From Kineobactrum salinum (GTDB lineage: Bacteria; Pseudomonadota; Gammaproteobacteria; Pseudomonadales; Halieaceae), in contig NZ_CP048711.1 of the NCBI RefSeq assembly GCF_010669285.1, positions 62,001 through 126,000 on the forward strand: 64,000 nucleotides of DNA, given 5' to 3'. The first letter of the stretch is position 1; each line of letters starts with the position of its first letter. Position numbers and translations under genes: made by a program. Below the pieces are notes generated by a model, which saw nothing but the letters and a program-made list of their open reading frames with translations, was not told the origin of the DNA and searched no databases. Positions 26,273 through 35,593 of the stretch are shown one piece after another.

Positions 26273-28561
26273 TCATGGTAGTGACAGTGCCACCAGTTCG
26301 GCCGGCTGTTCGCCATCACCAACGGCCATCACAATGTATTGTTTCCCTTGCCAGACATAGCTCATCGGCAGCCCCGTTTGAGCACCCGGCAGGTGGATTT
26401 CGGCCACGATACCGCCGGTCTGTTTGTCATGGGCGCGCAATACGGGCGAGCCTCCCCAACCCTCGCCCGTAACTCCCCAACCCTCGCCCGCAAACAGCAG
26501 TGTTTTGGTCACCAGCAAGCCGCTACGCGTCTGCTTGCCGGTGCGCCCGATATCAATGCCCTGTAGCATCGGATGCTGTTTAACAGTCTCCGGCGCGTCG
26601 CCATTGGGCACCATCCAGGCATGTTGGCCTGTCTTTAAATCGATGGCCGTAATGCGGCCCCAGGGCGGCTTAACCACCGGCAACCCATCGACGGTAGGGA
26701 CGGCGCCGACGCCGACACCGACATAGCCGCTATCACTACCGGGTGGACTCGGCTCCAGGGCCAGAGCCACCGGCAGGGTCATCGAGCCGACGTAAAGCAT
26801 GCCGGTCTCCGGATCGACAACACCGCCCTCCCAATTGGCGCCACCAACAGGCGAAGGCAACATCAGCGTGCCGTGGGTGCCGTCCGCGGCATTCGCCAAT
26901 GAGGCGCCGGCATAAAACTGACCGAGTCGGTAGGGCTTGATCGCCTCCAGCGCGGCCGCGCGTAACGCGGGCGTAAAATCGATCAGATCATCCGCGGTAA
27001 TACCCTGCCGGTCAAATGGTGCGGGAGCTTTGGGAACAGGCTGCGTCGGCGACGTTTTCTCACCCGGTACATCGGAGGGTGGCGCCGGGCGTTCCTCGAT
27101 TGGCCAGAGCGGCTGGCCCGTCTCCCGGTTAAAGACATAGACAAACGCCTGTTTGGTTAGCTGCGCCACCGCTTTGACAATGCCTGTCTTACGCGGAATA
27201 TCCACAAGAATAGGCGCGGCGGGCAGGTCCCAGTCCCAGATATCATGGTGCGTGGTTTGGAAATACCAGCGGAGCTTGCCCGTCCTGGCGTCCAGACAGA
27301 CCAGGCTGTTGGCGTAGCGGTTGTCGCCCGGTCTCTCGCCGCCATAATAATCATTGGTTGGTGACTCCACCGGCAGGTAAACCAGTCCCAGTTCCGGATC
27401 ACCGGACATCGGTGCCCATACCCCTGCATTGCCGGTATAGGCGTTGGTGTTCTTTTCCCAGGAGTTGGATCTCGCCGCACCCGGCGCCGGGATGGTATCG
27501 AATGTCCACAGGTGTTTTCCTGTGACGGCACTGTAGGCGCGCACATCGCCTTTGACGTTGCGCTTGGACGGCGGGCGTGTGCCGCTTTCGTGCGCCGGCC
27601 CTACCACCACAACATCGCCAATCACCAACGGCGGTGACGAGGAGCCGATGTCAAGATCGCGGCCCTTCGCCCGCCTGAGTCCCTGTCGCAGATCCACCAC
27701 GCCATTGTCACCAAAGGTGCTGACGGGCAACCCCGTCAACGCATCCAGCGCGACCAGTTGAAAACCCGGCGTCACGGTCAAGATACGTCCCTTAGCCTTC
27801 GGGTTCCGCCAATAGGCGACCCCTCTGCCCGCCCCTTTGCGCGGCGCCGTATCAAACCGTTTGCCCTCATCGGGGCGCCACATCCACAGGGTTTCGCCGG
27901 ACGCCGCATCCACCGCCACCACATTGCGGGTCAGGCCGGCCGTTAGGTAAAGCACGCCATCCACCATCAGCGGCGTGGTGATGCTCTTGAGTTCCGGAGA
28001 TGGGCCGAAATTTCGCCCGCTCCAACGCCAGGCGATTTTCAGGTCCTTCACATTATGGCGGTTGATCTGATCCGCCGGGGAATAGCCCTGGGACCGTACA
28101 TCGCCTCGGTACGCGGTCCAGTTTCTCTCAGCTGCTTTAGGTGAACGGGCAGTGACAAGCGGCGGGCGAATAACAACCTCGCGCCAATCGTGCTGTGAAA
28201 TGGCGATGGTGTGCGCGCCCGCCTCATGTTGTTGCCGGGACAGCACGAACGCGAGCACGTCAAGGTAATCCTGCCCCTGCAACCGGCCCGCGCTTTCCGG
28301 CGGCATGGTTTTGCGCACCACGTCGAACAAATCGCCCAACGTTTTGTCTTGCCAGCGCTGATAGGCAAACCCCGATACCTGCTCAGCCGAATGGCATCGC
28401 ACGCATTCGCGTGCGAACAGTTGGGCGCCTTGTGTAATCTGTGCCGTGGAAAATAAGCCATTTAACGTTGGCGTCTCGCCGTATGCCACTGTGGCAACAC
28501 ACCCAAAAATAACCGTACCCGGTAGGAGAATAGATTGGGTCAACACAGCAAACAGTTTCAT
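26273..28561 (-). CDS. PQQ-dependent dehydrogenase with N-terminal cytochrome c domain
   Basis: 762 residues. Signal peptide (residues 1-28), then a cytochrome c domain with CVRCH (53-57), then an eight-bladed quinoprotein propeller with tryptophan-docking repeats (SGETLWMW, TGKLRWYFQ, TGQPLWPI) and the HHDIWDWDLPAAP segment typical of membrane/periplasmic glucose-dehydrogenase-like quinoproteins. It probably oxidises an alcohol or sugar-like group of an imported substrate in the periplasm and passes electrons to its own heme. Heme at the N-terminus is unlike type II alcohol dehydrogenases, where it is C-terminal. It starts inside the stop of the propeller gene (ATGA). PQQ synthesis genes are not in the window. 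A 21-base tandem duplication lies near the end. Confidence 0.88.
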   Translation of the reverse strand: MKLFAVLTQSILLPGTVIFGCVATVAYGETPTLNGLFSTAQITQGAQLFARECVRCHSAEQVSGFAYQRWQDKTLGDLFDVVRKTMPPESAGRLQGQDYLDVLAFVLSRQQHEAGAHTIAISQHDWREVVIRPPLVTARSPKAAERNWTAYRGDVRSQGYSPADQINRHNVKDLKIAWRWSGRNFGPSPELKSITTPLMVDGVLYLTAGLTRNVVAVDAASGETLWMWRPDEGKRFDTAPRKGAGRGVAYWRNPKAKGRILTVTPGFQLVALDALTGLPVSTFGDNGVVDLRQGLRRAKGRDLDIGSSSPPLVIGDVVVVGPAHESGTRPPSKRNVKGDVRAYSAVTGKHLWTFDTIPAPGAARSNSWEKNTNAYTGNAGVWAPMSGDPELGLVYLPVESPTNDYYGGERPGDNRYANSLVCLDARTGKLRWYFQTTHHDIWDWDLPAAPILVDIPRKTGIVKAVAQLTKQAFVYVFNRETGQPLWPIEERPAPPSDVPGEKTSPTQPVPKAPAPFDRQGITADDLIDFTPALRAAALEAIKPYRLGQFYAGASLANAADGTHGTLMLPSPVGGANWEGGVVDPETGMLYVGSMTLPVALALEPSPPGSDSGYVGVGVGAVPTVDGLPVVKPPWGRITAIDLKTGQHAWMVPNGDAPETVKQHPMLQGIDIGRTGKQTRSGLLVTKTLLFAGEGWGVTGEGWGGSPVLRAHDKQTGGIVAEIHLPGAQTGLPMSYVWQGKQYIVMAVGDGEQPAELVALSLP
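26452..26493. repeat. 21-bp tandem duplication inside the PQQ dehydrogenase gene
   Basis: Two adjacent 21-base units (26452-26472 and 26473-26493) differ at one position and add seven residues (VTGEGWG) in frame, giving GEGWGVTGEGWGG in a propeller loop. Confidence 0.85.
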
Positions 28562-29640
28562 TGCGTCGATACAGGCACATTGTTTTCAGGGAAAACGGTT
28601 TTATTCCACTTCTGTATATGGTTGCCCATCACATCGACCAGATAGATATCACCGTTGGCGCCCACATCCACCCCATGGACCCAATCCACTTCGCCAAAGG
28701 TCTGGCCCTGGGGCAATAAAATTGTTTGTACAATACCTCCCGCGCGATCAAATACCGTTATAATTTGTCCCTTTGGCGGAAGCATAGCTTTATAGGGATC
28801 TGTGATGGTCACCTGAGTCAACGCGGTCGTGGTCGGGTATGCGGAGTCTTGTTTAAATGGCACCCCGATCACGTAGAGCCGCTGTTGATATTCAGCAATG
28901 CCCCAAGGGACTATGGTATCCCGCCACTCATCGATAAAGTGCCCATCCAGATCAAACGCCTGAATACGACCACCACTGCGGTCCGCCACATAGACCTTCT
29001 GATCCACCACGGTGATGCTGTGCGGCAGGATAAATTCACCCGGCTCGGTGCCCGGCTTGGCACCGCCCCACATCCCCAGGTAACTTCCCGAGCGATCGAA
29101 TTTAGCCACCCGGTTATTGCCGTAGCCGTCCGAGACAAAAAGGGTTTGTCCATCCGCTGTCGTGGCAATATCCGTAGGCGCATTGAAGTGCTTGCCATCC
29201 ATGCCCGGTTCGCCAAACGTACCCAATGTGAGCAATACCTTCCCTTCGGGAGTGTATTTCGTGACCGTATGCGCGCCGCTGTCGGCGATCCAGATATTGC
29301 TGTCGGGATCGACGTGAAGCATATGCACATTCACGACTTTGGCCGGCGACCAGGCGCGTACAAAGGTGCCGTCTTCTCGAAACACCCTGACGTTAGGTGC
29401 GGTTCGGACCAGGACATACACCAAGCCGTGCTGTCTATCGACACCCACACCTGTTGCGCTGGTGGAGTTAGTAGCCTCTTTGTCTTCCGCCACACCCCAT
29501 TGAAACTGATCGAGTACCGTCGGCCAGGACGGATCGTGCGCATAAGAAACGGTATCCTTTGGTCCTCCGGCGGATCCCGTTGACGACAGCAGTACAAAAC
29601 ACACGCCCGCTAATACCGCTCTATACCTGCTAATAGTCAC
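28558..29640 (-). CDS. Secreted NHL-type six-bladed beta-propeller protein
   Basis: 360 residues. Signal peptide (residues 1-25), then NHL-like repeats (VNVHMLHVDPDSNIWIADSG; FNAPTDIATTADGQTLFVSD; LPHSITVVDQKVYVADR; VDWVHGVDVGANGDIYLVD). This fold occurs in peptidyl-alpha-hydroxyglycine lyase-like proteins and in binding scaffolds. It lies between the TonB receptor and the PQQ dehydrogenase, with a four-base overlap to the latter, so it probably acts on or binds the same substrate in the periplasm. Enzymatic activity cannot be claimed. Confidence 0.8.
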   Translation of the reverse strand: MTISRYRAVLAGVCFVLLSSTGSAGGPKDTVSYAHDPSWPTVLDQFQWGVAEDKEATNSTSATGVGVDRQHGLVYVLVRTAPNVRVFREDGTFVRAWSPAKVVNVHMLHVDPDSNIWIADSGAHTVTKYTPEGKVLLTLGTFGEPGMDGKHFNAPTDIATTADGQTLFVSDGYGNNRVAKFDRSGSYLGMWGGAKPGTEPGEFILPHSITVVDQKVYVADRSGGRIQAFDLDGHFIDEWRDTIVPWGIAEYQQRLYVIGVPFKQDSAYPTTTALTQVTITDPYKAMLPPKGQIITVFDRAGGIVQTILLPQGQTFGEVDWVHGVDVGANGDIYLVDVMGNHIQKWNKTVFPENNVPVSTQ

Positions 29641-29761
29641 AGCTTCTCTCCTTTACAGTCCGCCAATGCGGAAAGCGGTACGCATACATCGGTGGAAAAA
29701 TTTCGTGTATTGGGCCGCCTGGCCATGAAGGCCCAGGCTGCATCATGCCGGCTCATATTGC

Positions 29762-32158
29762 TCAGAACTCTACCCCGACCCGTGCGCCGATGGTGCGCGG
29801 CCGGCCGATGATATAGGCGAACGGATCCTGATCGGAACTCAGCACATCAACCACAATATATTCGTCCGTCACATTCATGGCATAGAGACCGAGAGTCACG
29901 TTACCCTTGGTAAAGTTGGCATTGATGTTAATGGTATCGGTTGAGGGGAGCTTGCGATAGTTCTGATTATCCACACCCAACACAGCATCCGTTCTGCTGA
30001 AGTCGGAGCGAGAGTCAGACTTGTGGTAATAATCCGCCCTGATCTCGTTTTCCCATTCAGCAACCTGGAATCGATAGCTGACCCCGAGAACAGCGGTGAA
30101 TTCAGGCGTCTTGGGGATTGAGTCCCCGTCCCGCCCCGTGAATGAGGCGCCAGAGGGCCCCACCACAAGCGGCTGGTCCTGGGTTAGCTGCGCATCCGTG
30201 TAAGTGAGGCCGAAATTGGCCGTCCAGTGTTCATAGAAATACACTTGAGCTTCGGTTTCAAGACCGAGAACACGCGCTTTGCCCGCATTGTCGATGAAGT
30301 TGAACCCGCCTTCCGTGATGGTCTGAACCTGGATATCCTCCCATTCTAGCCAGAAAGCCGCCATGCTCATATTGACGCGCCTGTCCCAGAGCTGAAGCTT
30401 GGCTCCTACTTCATGGTTACGCAGGCTGTCACTGTCGAAGGTGGGTGGTATGTCTACACCACCGGCAATACCGGCGATACCTGCCGCCACGTTGGTGCTA
30501 CCGGGGCGGAACCCCGTGCTGACCAGTGCGTAATAGGTTTCCTCGTCAGTCGGCTTGTAGGCCAGATTAACCTTCCAGGTGACGGTAGTTTCGTTCCCGC
30601 TGACGGAAAACGGATCGTTTCCAGCCAGGAAGTCAGGACCGGTATTGTTCTGTTCCTCCTCGATTTCAAAGCGGAACCAGCGCATCCCACCAACAAGTTC
30701 GATCTCCGGCGTGACTTCATAAGTGGCCTCGCCGAAGAAAGCCAGGCGCTCGCGTTTGCCGTCCAGGTAACGCCCGAAAATACTATTGAGCTCCCCAGGC
30801 TCGCCAGCACCCGTCACGATCGTGGGCGCGGATGGCATGAACGCCTCCACGGGCCGACCGTCGGAGTTCACGTTCAATACGTTGCTGTCGAAATTGCTGG
30901 TTTCGCGCTGGTAGAAACCACCCGCAACGAGCTGCACCGGTAAATCAAAATCCGAGGCGTAACGCAATTCAACGGTTGTGATTTCCCTGTCCTGCGGTTG
31001 AAGGAGAACACCGGCGGGCGGCGTGCTGAATCCGACGGTATTGAATAAGCCGGCAAGAGTTGTTGTATTGACCGGCGTTGAGTCCTGGAAACGCAGGATT
31101 TCACGGTCATAATAGGACGTGGTCGCAGTGATCACACCCGCAGCTGTATTCAGCTCACCCGTCAGGCTCAGGAGCCACAGGTCTTCATCCCAGCCCGTGT
31201 GGGAAAATTCGGTATTGATATACTTACCACCCGGCGCGGCACTGCGGGGATTCTCCGGCCCCTCATTGATATAAAAAGCGCCATCTGCACCAAGTTCACC
31301 CTCCGGTGTGACACGTCCGTTATGCCCCGCCTCCAAATCTTGATAGGTCACGCTGGCCAAAAGGCTGAAATCCGGGTTGGGTTCAAACAGGACATGCCCA
31401 CGGAACCCGTTAACTTCGACGTCATTGGCGTCCTTCACGCCGATCTGGGTGTTGTCGATAAATCCGGCAGAACGATCGCTATAAACAACCAGCCGAACGC
31501 CGAGCTTATTCTTGACCACGGGAACGTTTAGCACGCCGCTCACCTGGTAATTTTCATCACTTGAGTATCGCGTCATGCCGAAATTGGCATCCGTTCGCCC
31601 TTGAAATTCCTGAAGATCGGGCTTGTTGGTGATAATGCGGACAGTGCCCGACATGGAATTGGCACCGAACAGACTGCCCTGCGGCCCCTTCAGTACTTCA
31701 ATGCGCTCGATGTCAATGAGTTTTACCGCAGCGTTCTTGCCCCCGCCATCCTGCTCGAATCGTCCGGAAATAGGAGACTCGTCAAAGTAGACACCCACGG
31801 TTGACTCACCCGCGGCATTGATACCGCGAATAATATATTCGCTGTCACCCGGCCCATAGGATTCAATGTTCAGGCCCGGTACCAGGGAGACCAGGGCATC
31901 GAGATTGACTATACCGGCATCCTCAAGAGTTCGCGCCGTGACAACAGAAATGGAAGAACCCATGTCCTGAGGTCTCAGACCCGTTGCTCGCTTTGAAGCA
32001 GTCACCACGACTTCCTCGATCCCTCCGGTCTGGGCGGCTGCGGTAACCGGAAGGGTCACACAAATCATTGCGCCACCCATGGACAGCAGGGCAATAGCCA
32101 TGGATGTAACTGGTCCTGCAGACTCTCCGGTACGGTAATTTTTTGTGAATTTAATCAT
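29762..32158 (-). CDS. TonB-dependent outer-membrane receptor 1
   Basis: About 798 residues from ATG 32158, preceded by a GGGGAAGAAG ribosome site (a TTG at 32176 is unlikely). Signal peptide ending AAAQ, TonB box region EEVVVTAS, plug domain (YIIRGINAAG, IERIEVLKGPQGSLFGANSMSG) and a beta-barrel with a final strand ending in F (GARVGVEF). It leads the operon with the propeller and PQQ dehydrogenase and is the likely importer of the island's substrate. Sequence style resembles the large receptor families of sphingomonads. Confidence 0.92.
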   Translation of the reverse strand: MIKFTKNYRTGESAGPVTSMAIALLSMGGAMICVTLPVTAAAQTGGIEEVVVTASKRATGLRPQDMGSSISVVTARTLEDAGIVNLDALVSLVPGLNIESYGPGDSEYIIRGINAAGESTVGVYFDESPISGRFEQDGGGKNAAVKLIDIERIEVLKGPQGSLFGANSMSGTVRIITNKPDLQEFQGRTDANFGMTRYSSDENYQVSGVLNVPVVKNKLGVRLVVYSDRSAGFIDNTQIGVKDANDVEVNGFRGHVLFEPNPDFSLLASVTYQDLEAGHNGRVTPEGELGADGAFYINEGPENPRSAAPGGKYINTEFSHTGWDEDLWLLSLTGELNTAAGVITATTSYYDREILRFQDSTPVNTTTLAGLFNTVGFSTPPAGVLLQPQDREITTVELRYASDFDLPVQLVAGGFYQRETSNFDSNVLNVNSDGRPVEAFMPSAPTIVTGAGEPGELNSIFGRYLDGKRERLAFFGEATYEVTPEIELVGGMRWFRFEIEEEQNNTGPDFLAGNDPFSVSGNETTVTWKVNLAYKPTDEETYYALVSTGFRPGSTNVAAGIAGIAGGVDIPPTFDSDSLRNHEVGAKLQLWDRRVNMSMAAFWLEWEDIQVQTITEGGFNFIDNAGKARVLGLETEAQVYFYEHWTANFGLTYTDAQLTQDQPLVVGPSGASFTGRDGDSIPKTPEFTAVLGVSYRFQVAEWENEIRADYYHKSDSRSDFSRTDAVLGVDNQNYRKLPSTDTININANFTKGNVTLGLYAMNVTDEYIVVDVLSSDQDPFAYIIGRPRTIGARVGVEF

Positions 32159-32531
32159 CTTCTTCTTCCCCTGCAATAATCGGGCTTATCCCGATATTGG
32201 TTCTTAAGGCACTCTGATCAATTCGCTAGTGCCTCAGCGGAGCCTCTGGCGCGCACTGGCAAGGCAAAGCCTGAGGCGCCACCGAATTAATCAGAGGTGC
32301 CTTAATTTTAATCTGTGTTTGGCAGCGGTTGATGAAGACAAACAGATGACAGCTCAGGGGCCTCTCTCCCATTACGCTTTTGGCCATCGCAGCCAGAGCG
32401 GTGAATGAGCGGCGCGTTGAAAAGCTCCATCATTCAATTCGGGGCCAAAAGAGAATGCCCCGGCATGACTTCAAATACCCACTGAAACAACGTCGCCTTC
32501 ACATGTCAGCGAAGGACTTGTGTCTCTGACG
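32159..32531. other. Intergenic region: MITE-like element and ferredoxin scar
   Basis: 373 bases with no intact gene. 32204-32305 is a TTAA-flanked inverted-repeat element. 32306-32453 has no recognised content. The duplicated segment A begins at 32454, and the ferredoxin remnant occupies 32471-32535. Confidence 0.6.
32204..32305. mobile_element. TTAA-flanked MITE-like inverted-repeat element
   Basis: A 102-base unit bounded by TTAA (32204-32207 and 32302-32305). The ends GGCACTCTGATCAATTCG and its near complement (CGAATTAATCAGAGGTGCC) form about 18-base terminal inverted repeats, and inner arms GCCTCAG/CTGAGGC pair again. No coding capacity. It fits a miniature inverted-repeat transposable element or a strong hairpin upstream of the TonB receptor. 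Confidence 0.55.
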
Positions 32532-32535
32532 TCAT
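32471..32535 (-). pseudogene. Ferredoxin deletion scar in copy A
   Basis: Carries the first 11-12 codons and last ten codons of the Rieske ferredoxin found intact at 39984-40310, joined after loss of the 262 bases equivalent to 40014-40275. The whole iron-sulfur domain is gone, so copy A depends on the copy B ferredoxin or another one. Confidence 0.85.
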
Positions 32536-33005
32536 ACCGGTATCACCAGCAAGGCCTTGACCCGGGCGTTCTCAAAGATGGCTCGCTTACTGGCATATCG
32601 CCACCCGTCCTCAGATGGCACCACCGTATCTTCGTAGCACCCCACCTGAAAGACTTCCGAATCAAGGTTCTGTAAGGTTCTTACCACAAGATAATTGGAT
32701 CGCGTGACGATCTTGTCCGGAGATCGCTCAAGAATCTGCAGGCCGGATACGAAATGCCTGTAGCTATGCGGGTGATAAACGTTCGCTTGCCGATAAGAAA
32801 CCACCCGGTCCCGCATCATTCCCTTTCCAAAGCAGTGCATCAGACCGGCCGGAAGATTGAGTCGCTCACTTTCGCGTGGCACAATCTCATAGACCGCTTC
32901 CTCAGTGAAAAAGTCGGGCCATTCTTCGATCCGGTCCTCGTCAATCACCGTAATATAGCGATTTTGCAAATCCTGAAGCTCAAGATACAACTGAAAATCT
33001 TCCAT
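32532..33005 (-). CDS. Ring-hydroxylating dioxygenase beta subunit, copy A
   Basis: 158 residues from ATG 33005 (an upstream start at 33161 only reads through the end of the alpha gene in another frame). The protein has the NTF2-like fold of small dioxygenase subunits (DEDRIEEWPDFFTEEAVYEIVPR; HFVSGLQILE). It follows the alpha subunit by a few bases. The beta subunit is structural in the alpha3beta3 hexamer. The protein is identical to the copy at 40307-40780. Confidence 0.9.
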   Translation of the reverse strand: MEDFQLYLELQDLQNRYITVIDEDRIEEWPDFFTEEAVYEIVPRESERLNLPAGLMHCFGKGMMRDRVVSYRQANVYHPHSYRHFVSGLQILERSPDKIVTRSNYLVVRTLQNLDSEVFQVGCYEDTVVPSEDGWRYASKRAIFENARVKALLVIPV

Positions 33006-33009
33006 TGGC

Positions 33010-34278
33010 CTAGAATCCCATAATCCGTTGATATCCGCGCCAGAACCGCCGAATGTGGTTCTCCGCCATCGGCACCCGCTCCTGGTCTTCCTCGCTGGCC
33101 TCCAGGCCCATTTGGGAGATCGACACGCCTGGCGGCCCAACCTTGATCGCGTCCTGAACAAGCTCGATGGCAGTACCGTCTTCCATGGATATCAAACCAG
33201 TCGGACCCACCAGGTTGAACTGGGTAATGCGATGGCGGCGCAGTTCGGGTGTATCGTCTTCATATCCGAAGAAGTTGAAGATCAATTCAAACTCATTCGG
33301 CCCCTTTGGAAGGACCTGGCGGACCGCCAGTACATTCTGAATCTGCATGATGACCAGTTGTGGAAAAATACACTGGAGATGATTGGCGACCAGTTCGTCA
33401 TACTCCTGGCGATTGGCGACGATATCTGGATATTCGAGTGTCAAACCCTCCTTGAAGGTCGAAATGTTCTTGTAATCTGAAGCACCGCTTGGGTCCGGCG
33501 TGATAAACAGATCGCCACATGTATGCAGATCCAGACCATCATCACGGATGACCCGGGCCTTCTGGTTGGATCGCACGAGGTTGAAGGTGGCATGAAATGC
33601 GTGGAGCAAAGAGGCATGATATCCGTCCCGCACATTCTCCATGTAAAGCTTCCAGTTCCCACGGATATACTGTCGGGTACAACCGAGAAACTCGATGGGC
33701 TTGTGGAAGATGCGATCGATCCCTGGCCGCATCCTTTCGCCGATATAGTCCAGCAGCGAGGGTGCTTCCTCGCTAAAGGTCGCGAAGATGAGGCCGCGAT
33801 AGCTGTCAACGCGCAACTTTGTCAGTCCATTTTGCTCCAGGTCAAAGCTTTTCGGCATGCCGGCGACCCCTTGTGCGCCTCGGCGAAACGGCACCCCTTC
33901 AAGGTCCCCACTGCAACTATAACTCCATTGATGATAGATGCAGGTATGGCTGGTCGCATTACCACGCTGTTCGCGGCAGACGGTCGCTCCACGGTGCGCG
34001 CAACGATTGACCCAAGCAGCAAGTTCACCCTCCGGCGTTCGCGTGACGACCACGGGCGTGTCGCCCACGAAAGTGCTTTTAAAGTCCCCGGGATTAGGCA
34101 ACTCCGCTTCAAGGGCGAGATAACTCCAGACAGGACCGCGGAAAATGCGCTCCTGCTCAAGGTCGAATATTGCCTGGGATGTGTAGACCTCGTATGGGAC
34201 TGCGGAACCATCCTTCTCCGGAAATTTCGGCGCCGTGAAAGCCGCCTTCTTCCCGTTATCCATATCCAGGTTGCTCAT
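33010..34278 (-). CDS. Rieske ring-hydroxylating dioxygenase alpha subunit, copy A
   Basis: 422 residues from ATG 34278. Rieske [2Fe-2S] ligands Cys93, His95, Cys113 and His116 (RCAHRG ... CIYHQW). Catalytic domain with bridging Asp218, iron ligands His221 and His226 (ENVRDGYHASLLH), and Asp367. Overall type is nearest to benzoate/anthranilate/salicylate-type oxygenases that use an alpha/beta pair and a separate ferredoxin. It would add O2 to an aromatic ring. Differs from copy B by Ala/Thr in NVLAVRQ. The substrate is unknown. Confidence 0.92.
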   Translation of the reverse strand: MSNLDMDNGKKAAFTAPKFPEKDGSAVPYEVYTSQAIFDLEQERIFRGPVWSYLALEAELPNPGDFKSTFVGDTPVVVTRTPEGELAAWVNRCAHRGATVCREQRGNATSHTCIYHQWSYSCSGDLEGVPFRRGAQGVAGMPKSFDLEQNGLTKLRVDSYRGLIFATFSEEAPSLLDYIGERMRPGIDRIFHKPIEFLGCTRQYIRGNWKLYMENVRDGYHASLLHAFHATFNLVRSNQKARVIRDDGLDLHTCGDLFITPDPSGASDYKNISTFKEGLTLEYPDIVANRQEYDELVANHLQCIFPQLVIMQIQNVLAVRQVLPKGPNEFELIFNFFGYEDDTPELRRHRITQFNLVGPTGLISMEDGTAIELVQDAIKVGPPGVSISQMGLEASEEDQERVPMAENHIRRFWRGYQRIMGF

Positions 34279-34607
34279 TTTGACACTCTCTTTCAAACTT
34301 CCTAAGGGTCCAGCCGATCAGAACAGGCAAGAACCGTTGACAGATCAATTCCCCGCTCCCCTCTTCTTCGCACCGGTCGCGGCCTCAATCCACGTCTATG
34401 GCGAGGAGGATACCGTGCGCTCCAACTCGATTCTATTGGAGAAAATATGTATCCGCACAAATCAAGGGATTCGCCGCCAGCAGAGATACGCCTGCCAAGA
34501 CGGATCGGATCGATGCCGATCCGATTGCCCGCTTCATCTCTCTGTCGCAGCTGCGCCATCGATCTCTACATTAATGAAGCAGCACAAAATTCTGCGAGGA
34601 CCATCGA
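34279..34607. other. Intergenic region of copy A with flavin-reductase deletion junction
   Basis: 329 bases with no gene. 34279-34540 matches the region upstream of the alpha gene in copy B. At about 34540 the sequence jumps past the flavin-reductase gene: CTGTCGCAGCTGCG[C/T]CATCG, which in copy B lies just beyond that gene (42901 onward), is here joined directly. A hairpin at 34501-34523 is the only other feature. Confidence 0.75.
34501..34523. repeat. Perfect 8-bp inverted repeat upstream of copy A alpha gene
   Basis: CGGATCGG (34501-34508) and CCGATCCG (34516-34523) with a seven-base loop. In copy B the same place has several mismatches. Possible operator or weak terminator after the FAH gene. 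Confidence 0.4.
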
Positions 34608-35582
34608 TTACTCTTTCACCACGGGGTTTTCAAGCTTTCCGATTCCCTCGATTTCGACCGCGATTGGGCCGCCCATTTTCTGAAGATCCAGACTGCGAAC
34701 GGTCGGATATTTCTCAGGCATCGTCGGAACAGCAGCCATACCGAAATGAATGATATCCCCGGGCTCCAGCGTCATAGACTTTGACGCAGTGGCGATAACC
34801 TTCTCGATACTGAATGTGAGATTGGCCGTACTGTCGGACGTGACATGCTCTGAGCCAATCCAGGCGTTGATGGCAAGGGAATTCGGATTGCTGATTTCAT
34901 CGCGCGTCACAATCCACGGCCCGACGAGTGCAAAGCTATCGCACCCTTTCGAACGCGTGTGGTAGGTCAAATAGATCGTGTCGTCGCCGGATTCAGCCTG
35001 GTTGCGCCAGGGAATATTTTGGCCCTTGATTTGCGGAACATCCAGCGCAATGCTGTCCTCATCCTTGAGCGACGGAGAGGTGATATCGTTCATAATGGTA
35101 AAGCCGAAGACATGGGAAAGAGCTTCGGATTCCGAAATGTCGCGGGCCCGTTTCCCTATGATGGCCGCCAGCTCGGGTTCATGATGGGTTAGCCCATACT
35201 CGGCGCGCAGCCTCAATGGCTGCTTGTGGCCAGCCAGGGCCGATGGTGGCTTCATGAAGAAACAGGGAGCCTCGAACATGCGATGCGCAAGGGGCGCGAA
35301 CGAACCATTGTTGATCGGGACGCCAAGAATTTTTGATGGCCGGTCGATCGGTGTGCGCCACTCGATGTCGGAGAGCGGCACGCAATCCTCAAGCTCTACG
35401 TTGTCGACAATTTCCTTCAATCGGCCGGATTCCCCGTCCCCTGCCTCGACCAGTTGCAAAAGCGTTCGCGGAAAATCTTCAAGATTTAGCCGCGCGGCTA
35501 CCGCGCGGATATTGACGACGTGATCGCCTTTGACAAAGCCATAGAGTCGCGCGCCATCGAGTTCGAAACTAAGCCACTTCAT
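34608..35582 (-). CDS. Fumarylacetoacetate hydrolase family protein
   Basis: 324 residues. C-terminal FAH fold with GVPINNGSFAPL, metal-binding acidic residues (HHEPELAAIIGKRARD, FTIMNDITSPSL) and a late glycine-rich strand (LEPGDIIHFGM). Family members hydrolyse acylpyruvates or decarboxylate/hydrate ring-cleavage products in meta-cleavage-like routes. It follows the flavin monooxygenase by 11 bases. Only its first 27 codons survive in copy B (42936-43016). The step it catalyses here would follow ring opening. Confidence 0.88.
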   Translation of the reverse strand: MKWLSFELDGARLYGFVKGDHVVNIRAVAARLNLEDFPRTLLQLVEAGDGESGRLKEIVDNVELEDCVPLSDIEWRTPIDRPSKILGVPINNGSFAPLAHRMFEAPCFFMKPPSALAGHKQPLRLRAEYGLTHHEPELAAIIGKRARDISESEALSHVFGFTIMNDITSPSLKDEDSIALDVPQIKGQNIPWRNQAESGDDTIYLTYHTRSKGCDSFALVGPWIVTRDEISNPNSLAINAWIGSEHVTSDSTANLTFSIEKVIATASKSMTLEPGDIIHFGMAAVPTMPEKYPTVRSLDLQKMGGPIAVEIEGIGKLENPVVKE

Positions 35583-35593
35583 TGCATCACCTT

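Noticed and set aside
32532-33161. A longer 209-residue form of the dioxygenase beta subunit starting at 33161 (and 40936 in copy B).
   Set aside because: The first 52 residues read through the end of the alpha gene in another frame and are Arg-rich shadow sequence; the ATG at 33005 (40780) follows the alpha stop directly.
34302-34559. An 85-residue minus-strand frame upstream of the alpha gene in copy A.
   Set aside because: It is not kept open in copy B and begins with the leader of the deleted flavin-reductase gene.
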